NCBI RefSeq assembly: GCF_030272615.1
Contig: NC_081408.1
Span: forward strand, 338,614,793 to 338,678,792
DNA: 64,000 bases
Reading direction: 5' to 3'
From: Cryptomeria japonica
Taxonomy: Eukaryota; Streptophyta; Pinopsida; Cupressales; Cupressaceae
The notes under the pieces were generated by a model. It did no database searches. It was not told where the DNA came from and saw only the letters and a program-made list of their open reading frames with translations. This document shows positions 13,112 through 22,455 of the stretch, one piece after another; the first letter of the stretch is position 1; every line of letters starts with the position of its first letter. The translations under genes and the position numbers were made by a program.

Positions 13112-14176
13112 ATGGAAAATCTGATGAAGCAATTGGAAGGAGCTCTTTCAGACTATGATGCAGAGAAATTGAAAAATATCAAACTAGAAAATGATTTAAG
13201 GGCAGCTCAAGATATCATTCAGGCACTTCAAGAAAATTTTACTATTGCAAGAAATAAGAGAAGAGAACTTTGTGAAAAATTGCAAAATGAGAATGATGAA
13301 AAGGAATCACTTAATGATATGATAAGCAAGTTGAAACAAGAGAACATGGCAACAAAGAATGAGATGCAGGATATGACTATGAGATTTTGCAAAGAGATTG
13401 AGGATAGGAAGAAGAATGAAGAAGAATTGACCAGAAGACTAAGTGATGCAGCAAATGAGAACACAAGACTTAGCTATGAAAATGACATGTTGAAGATAGA
13501 TCTGATGCATACTCAGAATGACTCAAATGAACTAATGAGACAAAAACAAGTCGTAGAAAGAGAACTAGAAACTACAAATCAACATAAAGAAAAATTCAAG
13601 AAAAGCTCAGAGGAACTTGGCACCTTACTGAAGAATCAAAAACCTAAAGGTGACACTTCTGGAATTGGCTTTGAAGTTGGTGAAAGCTCTGGTACTAGAA
13701 ATACTCTGGATCACAGCAAACTGGTAAGACAACCTACTGCTTATAAATTCAATGGAAAATTCTTTAACTGTAATAAGTATGGTCATAGAGAAAATGAATG
13801 TAGATCTAGAAAATATCAGAATATCAATACACCCACCGGTCAATGTTCTAAATGCAACAAAATAGGTCAAAACTCTGAAAACTGCAGGATGAATGTGAGA
13901 TGTTATGTTTGTGGAAGATTTGGACATTTATCTAATCAATGCAGAACACAAACCGACATAGCTTATGGGAAAGCTATTAAGAAGAATAATGTAACTTGTT
14001 ATGCATGTAACAAGATTGGGCATATTGCTAAATTCTATAGAAGTAAAGGAACACCGGTAGACAACAAAAGTTCTAGCTTGAAAGGTAAAGAAAAAGTTGA
14101 AGAGGTTAAGCAAGAATTCTCAAAACAATGGATTAGAAAAGCTGATCTAAATATTGGGATACTCCTCCACCGGTAG
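13112..14176 (+). CDS. Element B1 gag-like protein: coiled coil plus four zinc knuckles
   Basis: A 354-residue ORF with ATG at 13112; an upstream in-frame TTG at 13085 is less likely. The first ~170 residues are charged and heptad-like, a long predicted coiled coil. Four zinc-knuckle positions follow (numbered from 13085): 226-239 FFNC..H..C (first Cys now Phe), 254-267 CSKC..Q..C (His now Gln), 273-286 CYVC..H..C (intact CCHC), 305-318 CYAC..H..Y (last Cys now Tyr). Zinc knuckles mark retroelement nucleocapsid proteins that bind RNA during packaging. Typical plant Copia gag has one knuckle; four after a long coiled coil is unusual. A relative with the same layout lies at 54045-55181. The frame is uninterrupted here, but three knuckles have lost a ligand, so function is doubtful. 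Confidence 0.82.
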   Translation: MENLMKQLEGALSDYDAEKLKNIKLENDLRAAQDIIQALQENFTIARNKRRELCEKLQNENDEKESLNDMISKLKQENMATKNEMQDMTMRFCKEIEDRKKNEEELTRRLSDAANENTRLSYENDMLKIDLMHTQNDSNELMRQKQVVERELETTNQHKEKFKKSSEELGTLLKNQKPKGDTSGIGFEVGESSGTRNTLDHSKLVRQPTAYKFNGKFFNCNKYGHRENECRSRKYQNINTPTGQCSKCNKIGQNSENCRMNVRCYVCGRFGHLSNQCRTQTDIAYGKAIKKNNVTCYACNKIGHIAKFYRSKGTPVDNKSSSLKGKEKVEEVKQEFSKQWIRKADLNIGILLHR

Positions 14177-14421
14177 AACAAACCAATGCTTCACCAGCAG
14201 AATAGAGATGCTTCACTGAAAGGACAGAGCAGTGCTCCACCGATAGGAAGTTCTTCATCTAATTGAAGAAAAGTTCTTTGAGGGTTTGGCAATCTAATGA
14301 CACATGTGCTATTATTCCCTCGGTTAGAGATAAGAAGTTGGAAATTACTTATTACTAGTAAACAATGTTAAGTGAATACTTAACCGGCATGCAATTAATG
14401 TGGTAGATGGTGAAAAGACAC

Positions 14422-14428
14422 TATAAAA
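14422..14428 (+). promoter_or_regulatory. Possible internal TATA box in front of the B1 second ORF
   Basis: TATAAAA in the context CACTATAAAATCAAGG lies 142 bp upstream of the ORF2 ATG, in the ~390-bp gap between gag and ORF2. A core promoter here would let ORF2 be expressed separately from gag. The match is to the consensus only; no other promoter element is certain. Confidence 0.4.
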
Positions 14429-14569
14429 TCAAGGTTTTGGCTCCATTTCATTTCATCGAGATTTCAAACCTATGAAGAGCGTGAAGATTTTGAGCTAAGG
14501 CATTTCAAGCAAGAGACAAGAATACTCCAAGCAATCATCCATCCTAACGGCAGTAAAAGGTATTTAATC

Positions 14570-17500
14570 ATGGCATCCACCTCTGCAATTGAATATATAG
14601 AAAACCCTACTATTGTTGAAGTGATAAAAAGACCTAGGCCCGTATTTCAGTTAGTTCCTGAGGTAGCTAAGAAAGATGATACCTTAGGTGCTTTTTCTCA
14701 AATTCCCAAGGGAGTTGTCTATGTTGAAGACCCCATAATGTACATCCACTGTAACATTGAGGAACTTGGAAATGAAGAAATTAAGACTATGTTTAAAACT
14801 GTGATATGTGATAAAACCAACAATGTAAAAGATGAACACAAGATCATTGAAACCCTAGGATTTATAGAGATCCTTAGCATCCCTGAATTCCCCAAGGATG
14901 TGATTAGGATAGTCTTAAGCAGGGTACATGGTGAATTTTTCTGGTTAGATGCAGTCCACAAAATCACTAAGGAAGCTGTGAAAGCTGTCACAGGGTTACC
15001 GACCATCGGTAAAAGGCCAGATAAAACAAAGAAGATATCCAATGACCTAGTTACAAGCCTAACTGGTGCAACATTCGACAAGAGGTCCCTAAGAGTTAAT
15101 GATGTAACAAACATTAATGTGAGATTTATTAGCATGATATTAGGGTATAAAGCTACTCATGCAAATAGACTCAATTCAGTTTCAAGTTTATGCATTAAGA
15201 GTTCTTATGATATGGTCATAGATAATGCAAAGATTGATATATGTGAGTGGTTAAAAGATGAATTAATTGACAACCTTGGAAAGATTAAAAAGGACAAGAA
15301 AGGAACTTTCAGGTTTGGAAATCTGTTAGTATGTCTGATGCTACACATAACCAAATAGGTTCCCAGTATAGGCTACAAAGAAATTGGATATGATATACCA
15401 GTAGGAAAATAGTTAACAGAACTATTCAATAACATGGGAGAAAACAAAGAAAACAATATGCATGATTTCTTTCAAGCATTATAAGCCAAAATGAAGAAAA
15501 GAATCAGGTTATCACAAAAGATTGTCGACAAATACAAACATGAAATATGCTTTGTAATCAAGAAAGATGAAATCTGGATGGAAGCAATCATCCCTAGGAC
15601 AGTTTGGGTAACCAAGATGGGGTATGAAATAGATGATCATATAATTGAAACATATGCTAAAGCACTTTTGGAAGCCCCCAGAGAACCTAAGGAAGAAGTA
15701 TTTGGTAGTGCAGAAACTATTGAAAGCCAAATACAATCAAAGAAAAGAGTGAAAAAGGTTGAGGTAGTTGTAAGGAAAGGTTCTAGATAAGAAAAAGCCA
15801 TCAAAGATGTGTTGAAGAAAACTGGTATAACAGAGGGTGAGTTAGCAGCTCCATAACCTGAAACTCACCTATCACCAGTAGGTACTTCTTCGGGGAGTGA
15901 CATGCCTACAACTTTCAAAAGAGTTGTAAGAAAAAGAGATCCCTCACTGGCAACCACACCCTCACCCAGGGGGACAAGACAAAAACAACAAGCAGTGAGA
16001 TCTCTGTTAAGAAAAGCTACACCAAAGAAGAAGAAACTGACACCCAAAAGGAAGAAGAGGACAAACAAAGACTTGGCCCCTCTTGATATACTACTGAATA
16101 AAATTATAAAGGAAGGTAAATTGAAGAACATAGAGAAAATATATGACACCTTAACAGCTGATGAAAAAGAACAAGTTGAAAATAGTGTTATATTGCATAT
16201 GGATATGTATAAGAAGTTTTTGATGGAAGTAGTCAATGAAATTCTAGATGAACTATTTAAAAGACTAGAAGCAAGAAGACAAGCAGTAATAGAACTAGAC
16301 AAGAAAATAAAGATTGAAAAGCTACTTGTTGTATATCTGGTAAACTCACCCAAAGAAATTGATGACCTAATTGCTCAAGCCAATCGGACAGTATTTTCTA
16401 TTGCACACTGGCACGTTGCTTTAATGGTTGGAAGAATTAATGAGGTGACTCAGGAGACAGAAAATGGATGGGATATATTCCTAGTTGAGAAAGAAAAACA
16501 AGAAGAGTATAGGAATCCCAAACCCATAAAAGTTTATCAAAAAGATAGAGACAAGGGTAAAGGTAAAGTTTGTGGACCACCTAGTATCAAGGTTAGAGAC
16601 AACTTACCCCCACCTCCTTTAATTACTTCATCGGTAAAAACAACAGCTACAGAAGATCAACCGGTAGCTGAGAGTATGGATGTAGAGGATGATAATCCTA
16701 ATCCTAAAGTCTTATATACTATGGATGTTGATACTCAAAAGATCAACATAGTGGTAGACAAAGATACAATTGATAAGACTGATATGGCTAGTGAGCCTTC
16801 GGTAGCTAATAACACATAGGAGAAACTGACAGAAGATAAAGAGAAAAAGGAAGAGACTCAGACTTAGACTGAGGCAATACAAAAAATAGAGAAACAAACA
16901 GAGCAAAAGGTTCTGGAACAAGAATAGGTACATAAGGAAACAATACCACCGACAACTAGTGAAGTAGAAAAACCATTGCTTAAAGAAATGCAGACATAAA
17001 CATACCTACCAGAGGTCAATACAAGCTTGGTTACTTCCACCGGTACTCAGATTGGTGATTCATCATTAGGCTACAAATCAACTAATGTGACTGAGGTATT
17101 ATTAGATTCTATCAAGAAAATAACTGACTGCAGCTCACAAGCTTACAAGGCAATTGATGATACCCTACCAATTTTGAAGGTAATTGCTCCTAACTATAAT
17201 AAAGACAATAAAGATTCTTTAGGACAACTTGATACACTGTGTAAATATAACACAGAAAACATTGAGAAAATAAAGGAAGAATCATTGAAGGATAAAGTAC
17301 AAGTTGAAAAACATAAATTCTTTGAGGAGCAAATAAAGAAGTGTAACAGAGATTTTGACACACTTCTACCAGAATTATGTAATTTATTGAAAGAGTACAA
17401 AAATCTGTACAAAGATACCTGTAAAACAAAATTTTTGACTGTAGATATAGACTAGAAGCTGAGAAAGGTACAAGATGAGATCAATAAACTTGCAGACAAT

Positions 17501-17842
17501 TTTGTTAACTCACCTGATACACTATCAGTTTTTGAGGAAAAGATAACAAATTTTGAAGAAGAATTACTTAAATTGGAAAGAGAGAAAGAAAGAATAGTGA
17601 ATAAGGAAAAGCATTTGAGATCAAAACTAAGTCCAAGATTGGACTATCTAGCATCACTACGGAAGGAAGTATCTGAGGCACTAATACAAGGAAAGAAAAC
17701 ATGACAGAGCATTTGCAGCATCTCACCAGTACAGTGAAGAGAACATATACAACACTAAAGGATAGGAAAAAGTTTATGGATAGTATAAACTTGATTTTGG
17801 GAGATCTTTTTAAAATTGTAACCACCCAGTTACAAGGTTGAA
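14570..17842 (+). pseudogene. Element B1 second ORF: PMD-like domain, basic cluster, coiled-coil tail
   Basis: From ATG 14570 (MASTSAIEYIEN) one frame runs about 1,040 codons to ~17700, then one frameshift leads to the end at 17842 (..TTQLQG). About ten in-frame stops (TAG or TAA only) break it, the first at 15356. Residues ~1-260 hold a globular domain with RVHGEFFWLD, ITKEAVKAVTGLP and GKRPDK, resembling plant-mobile-domain / plant-transposon-protein regions found in plant retroelements. Around residues 480-505 is a Lys/Arg-rich cluster (PKKKKLTPKRKKR) like a nuclear localisation signal. The last ~300 residues are coiled coil. There are no polymerase, protease or integrase motifs. A shorter, broken relative follows gag in element D (55519-55985). 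Its role is unknown; nuclear targeting of the particle or a captured host gene are possibilities. Confidence 0.7.
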
Positions 17843-17887
17843 ACTACAAACTCTGCTGACATCTTAACAACCTTTGTCATTGATGCC

Positions 17888-17899
17888 AAAGGGGGAGTA
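17888..17899 (+). promoter_or_regulatory. Second polypurine tract of B1
   Basis: AAAGGGGGAGTA lies 175 bp upstream of the true polypurine tract and shares its first ten bases. It is preceded by CATTGATG (17878-17885), the complement of the CATCAATG that precedes the true tract. The B2 remnant has the same tract at 45326-45337, and families A and E have comparable tracts. Confidence 0.55.
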
Positions 17900-18047
17900 G
17901 TGGGATGAGAAAATTCAAATCACAGGAATCATATGCTTAGGGTGAGCTCACACATTGTTGGTAACATTTTTTTTTGGACACACATTTTTGGACAACATTT
18001 TTGGACTTCACATTTTTTGGATACATCTTTTGAAATTTCTCATAAGT

Positions 18048-18139
18048 GTTGCCATCAATGCCAAAGGGGGAGATTGTTGGCATATGCACACTCCAATGAG
18101 ACATTGTATGTGATTGAAGGTCTTGTCATTGATGGTAAC
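18048..18139 (+). promoter_or_regulatory. Stem-loop enclosing the polypurine tract and LTR start (B1)
   Basis: GTTGCCATCAATG (18048-18060) pairs with CATTGATGGTAAC (18127-18139) over 13 positions, one being G-U in RNA. The 66-nt loop contains the polypurine tract (18063-18074) and the first bases of the 3' LTR. The same arms occur in family A, in B2 (perfect 13/13) and in Copia E. Confidence 0.6.
18063..18074 (+). promoter_or_regulatory. Polypurine tract of element B1
   Basis: AAAGGGGGAGAT abuts the TG of the 3' LTR and is the plus-strand primer site. The identical 12-mer precedes the LTRs of E (28719), A (42797) and B2 (45469). Confidence 0.9.
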
Positions 18140-18842
18140 CTTGCAATCCTATGACACTGGCAAAGGTATTATACCGGCATCAACAAATCACACTCTACAA
18201 TGGCACTCAGGACACCAACATTGACACAGAGGCTGACAAGATTTTGTTATATTATATTTTGTTTATTATTTTGTAAGCCGACTTGGAATATTGTAAAATG
18301 ACTCTTATATATAAAAGAGATCATTGTAGACATTTTAGAATGAGTGAGAAAGTAATAAGAAAAAATATTAAGCAGACCTATTATATGAAATATAGGCTAA
18401 GGGTTTATGTAAGCAGCAGAGCAGCAACCAGTACTGGATCAGGCATTGAAGATGCTATTGTAAAGCAGTTGAAGATATTAGATTTGTATAATCCTCATTG
18501 TAAGTCAGTGAGACTTCAAATTGAGCTGTGAGCTCTAGGCAGTTGGCCTTCCTGCATGTGCAAGCCCCTATTGCAAGTAATATTCTCTTATTGGCCAGTG
18601 AGTGAATATTGTGGGTCACAAATCCCACCGAGGTTTTTCCCACACTGGGTTTCCTTGTTAAATCTTTGTGTTATGGTGTACTTTTCATGTGGATGTTCTT
18701 GATTTTGTTATTTGCATTATTTCTTGCATACCAGTACACTGCTATATTATGTTCTGCATGTTTTAAGTTAAGAAAATCTAAACACCAGTTAGATACTGAT
18801 TCACCCCCCCCCCCACTCTCAGTATTTGTGGGATTCCTAATA
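18075..18842 (+). repeat. Element B1 3' LTR
   Basis: It starts TGTTGGCATATG and ends GGATTCCTAATA (the normal CA end has become TA). TATATATAAAA at 18306-18316 is a good TATA box, 232 bp into the LTR, placing the RNA start shortly after. A long C-run near 18806-18814 precedes the CTCTCAGTATTTG block close to the 3' end. Confidence 0.92.
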
Positions 18843-21217
18843 GAATCAACCATCAAGTGAATAGAGGCATGCAAAGTAGAAATGAAAAAATAGGCGCACA
18901 AGTTAACACTGAATAGAAAGAGGAAAAGAAAAGACATAGAAGAAAATGTGGACTTCTTGGTGCATTAAAGAAGGATTGATATTACAACAATAATAGAGCC
19001 CAAGACTTTAAGAGTAAAATATTTAGATCAAGACGGTGTGCAAGTTGTTACCACATATACTGACCTAAATCAATTGGCAAGAAGCAAGGTGGCTCAACCT
19101 CAAGATCAAAGTAGCAGGAATGTGCAAACTTCAACTATTGGTAATACAATAGGAGTGCAACAAAACTAACCCCGGGGACAAATATTGCATGCCATTCCAA
19201 TAACAACATCTTAGTCTGCATCTCAACTATTTGCTTCTCACCCGTGAGTAAATAAGACTTTGGGGGCTATTGTTAGCATGGTCGGAGAAGGAGCAGAGGA
19301 AAAAGATTACCCAGGATTTTAAATGAAATTCAACAAGTTATTAGAAAGAAAATATGGTATAGGCGATATGGAGGAACTGTGATAGAAAATCGTACAAGGA
19401 AAAATACCGTAGAAGTCTTCATCCAACATCCTTACAATATTAGAAGTGACCACTAGTAAAAGTATGATAGAAAATATCATGAATGTAGATGATTGTGTGG
19501 AGTTAGAATGAGAAGGGTCAAAAGATCAAAGTGTTCCATCCTTAGATGTTGAAATACCCACAGAAGAGAAAAAAGTAAGTGAAGAAGCTACACAAATTTA
19601 GAATGAATCTGATAAACAAATGGATAAAAATGTGGAGAAACAAACTATAGAGGAAAATGGGGAGTGAATTGAATTAAACAAAGAGGTACCAAGACAAAAG
19701 ATAGCCGCAGACCCACAACAAGAAGTGCTCGAGGTCCCGCAAATGGTGCAAGTAACCGATGCAATGGGGAACAAAAGTGATGAAGTGGAAACATAGAATA
19801 GCGCATCAGGTCCTGTGAATAGTGGAAGGAGTAAAGAAAGTGAACAAGAAAGTTCCAAAGCAGATATAGCTGAGAAGGATTTAACAAGTAGCCTAAGACA
19901 TGAAAAAGGAAAAGATGTAATCCAAGAAAATCCCGAAGGAAGCTTGCGGATGACGTAAGGAAATAAAAGTCTAGAGAAAATAAAATTCACAACAAGTATA
20001 GAAAGTGGGAATATCCCTGATTGGCTCAGGCAATAGGATGAACCCAACAAACTAATGAAGATTGTTCCATTGGATTTTAAGTTTGTTAATAGTGACACCC
20101 AATGTAAAAAAACAAGACTGCTAAAGCCCGATACACAACCCAGTTCAATGATGCAGGAGAGAAGGAGCTACATATTATGGAGCCGATAACTGAAGGGAAT
20201 GAAGATGGATTAGAAGGTGTGGAATATTAAATCACCACAGTCCTACTGGGAAAACACTCTCGGTTTGAAGGTGCAAGAGTTGCTAAATATGGGGTGATGA
20301 TCATGGAAGATCAGATACAGAGAGATCAACAGAAGATAAGAGAACATAAAATGCAAATACAACAACTGGTTTAGTTTATAAAAGGGGTTACAAAAGAGGG
20401 AGACACTCCGCAAAGAATCCCAATTCATTCAGTATCAGTGTTAAAGAAAGAGGTGGAAGTGGTGGACATATTGAAGAGGAAAGCCAAAATGCTGGATGAA
20501 TGGATAAGTGAGGTGTTGGCCCATGCCAAGGCAGCATTGGAGATGGTAGGAGATAGGTATACCCAGTGGAGCAAGCTAATTAAGAGGTTCACTTGAGTTC
20601 AAGGTAAATATAAGGACTTGCTAGAGCAAATTGAAGTGGAGAGGATTAACCTTTAGGTTATCAAAGACATGACAACAAAAGAGGCAATAGAATTAGGAAT
20701 AATGACCAAAAAGCAAAAAACCAAAATAAAGACATGGATTGCAGTCAATACTTGGCAATTGGGCATATTGCAAGAAGGCGTGGAGGTTTTGAAAAACTTG
20801 AAAAATGAGATAGCAGAGGTCCAACTCAAGAATATGATTCACATTCAAGTACTAAGGGAAAGAATGATTGAAGAAGTAATAGCCATGGGTGAAGATAAAT
20901 CTTAGGAAGATTTTGAGGACATAGACAAAAGGTGGTCGGATCCCACAAAGTATAAGGACCCACAAATATTAAGTGATATTGGACAAGTCCAAAAAGTAGT
21001 AAAAATATATAATGAAGAGGCCACAGATGAAAAACATAACCCATAACCATTGCAGATGGAGTGTAGAGTGCAGAAACAAAATTTGTCTACAGTTAGTGAA
21101 TCTAGAAATAAGGAGGCAACTCAAGTCTTCGAGAAGCTTCAAGGATACTTGGTGCAGTAAAAGGAAATGTCTGATGTGAATGTTGAAAAGCCTAGCATTG
21201 ACCACAGTCAAGATTAA
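18843..21217 (+). pseudogene. PMD-type ORF (copy C), 3' part
   Basis: After the right TSD (GAATC, 18843-18847) the frame of 10811-12279 continues: VFES then TIK, EACKVEMKK and a basic run KRKRKDIEEN. That run parallels KRKKSRAKDIEEN at about 59736-59775 in copy F. About 450 codons with many stops follow, rich in Glu/Lys/Gln and coiled-coil-like. One open stretch (20669-20905) contains heptad-type helices. There are further frame changes after ~20200. No enzymatic motif is visible. Together with 10494-12279 this gives a protein of about 1,300 codons, the same class as 57600-61263. Confidence 0.55.
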
Positions 21218-21904
21218 TGATGAGCTGGAAATGTTTTGTCATCTTCCTTGCAACTTTCCTATAAATGTGAAAGTGTAATCCATTTTCAAATAGTTTGAGA
21301 ATTATAGACTTAGGAGAGCTCTGACAATTTTGAGATTTTATTCTCTGTTCCCTTATAGAGGATTTTTGATATTGTCTTTTCTTTGTAAATTTTTGTGATC
21401 ATGATTTACTGAGAACTAACTTCCAAGGGAATCTAGTTGTAATCGATTATTTTGGCAAAGATAATATATGACTTTGTGTAATTTCCTAGTGTGTTATATC
21501 TCTGTCTTTGTTTAAAGTAATTTCTTCGAAAGATCGCACAATTTCATGTATGATTGAGAAAGTATTTTTAGTTTTGTATGAAATTGTTCTTCATCATTTC
21601 ATAGTGTTTCAAAGAGACATTTGTTAAAAGGCTCACTTTAGTATAAGATTTGTTTACTACTGTTTTAGGTGTTCTTTGAATTATTGTAAAATCACAGTTG
21701 ATACTTCGGATAAACCACCTAAGTGTGTGTTATATAAGAGATTATTTTGAATCCCTTTATGAAATAGTTGTTGTATGCTTACTGAGTTAAAACCACAAGG
21801 TCTTAAGAGGACATTTCAAGCCTTGGGGAGTAGATTTCTATACCTTTCAAGTAAATGAACCTAGAACTAAAGGGATAAAGTTTATAATTGCTTAGTGAAC
21901 TCAA
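21218..21904. other. Possible LTR-like DNA after copy C
   Basis: There is no ORF. TATAAAT at 21260-21266 lies just after the PMD-type ORF, as a TATA box does in the LTR after copy F (61568). This could be the start of a 3' LTR of the element that carried copy C, but I cannot find its boundaries. The CT array begins at 21905. Confidence 0.25.
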
Positions 21905-22455
21905 AATCCACATCAACACTCTCTCCCTCACAATCCCTCCATCCACCTTTCAGGTCTCTCTATGTCTCCCCCACTCACTCTCTCTCTCTCCCCCTCTCTC
22001 AGGTGCCTCTATCATACTCTCTCTCTCTCTCTCTTGGGTGTCTCTGTCCCATTCTATCCATTTTCTCCCTCCCATTCCCTTTCTCTCTATCTCTCTCAAT
22101 TCTCTTTCTCTCTCAAATCCCTCCATCTACCTCTTACGTCTCTCTATATCTCCCCCTCTCCCTCTCTTTCTCTACCCCCCTCTCTCCCTCCCCATACCTT
22201 TCTCTTTGTCTCTAAATTCTCTCTCTCCTTCCCTCCTTATCTCTCTCTCCCTCTCTTTCCCTTTTTCTCTCTCACCATCTCTCTTTCCCTCTTTCCCTCT
22301 TTACATCGCAAGTTTCTCTCTATCTCTCTTTATCTCTTTCCCTCTCTCCCTCCCCTTCCCCCTCCCTTTCCCCCCCTCTCTCTCTCATCTCACATCTCTC
22401 TTTCTTTTCCTCTAATTCTTTTTCTCTCTCAAGCCTCTCTCTCTCTCTCTGTCAT
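21905..22455. repeat. Polypyrimidine (CT)-rich array 2
   Basis: About 550 bp, nearly all C/T on the plus strand, with the same inter-run phrases as arrays 1 and 3. It forms the left border of the palindromic minisatellite. The overlapping Ser/Leu/Pro ORFs are compositional artefacts. Confidence 0.9.

Larger units (their letters stand above)
12280..18842 (+). mobile_element. Element B1: complete non-autonomous Copia-like LTR element with gag and PMD-like ORF
   Basis: This 6.56-kb element has two LTRs (12280-13040 and 18075-18842), a primer-binding site matching initiator-Met tRNA, a polypurine tract and a perfect 5-bp TSD (GAATC). The interior holds a gag-like ORF (13112-14176) with a coiled coil and four zinc knuckles, and a second long ORF (14570-17842) with a PMD-like N-terminus, a nuclear-localisation-like basic cluster and coiled-coil C-terminus. 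No protease, integrase, RT or RNase H motif was found in any frame. Termini, PBS and PPT match those of Copia families A and E here, so mobilisation in trans by such elements is the natural inference. Both ORFs carry degenerate positions, so this copy is unlikely to encode working proteins. Confidence 0.88.
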
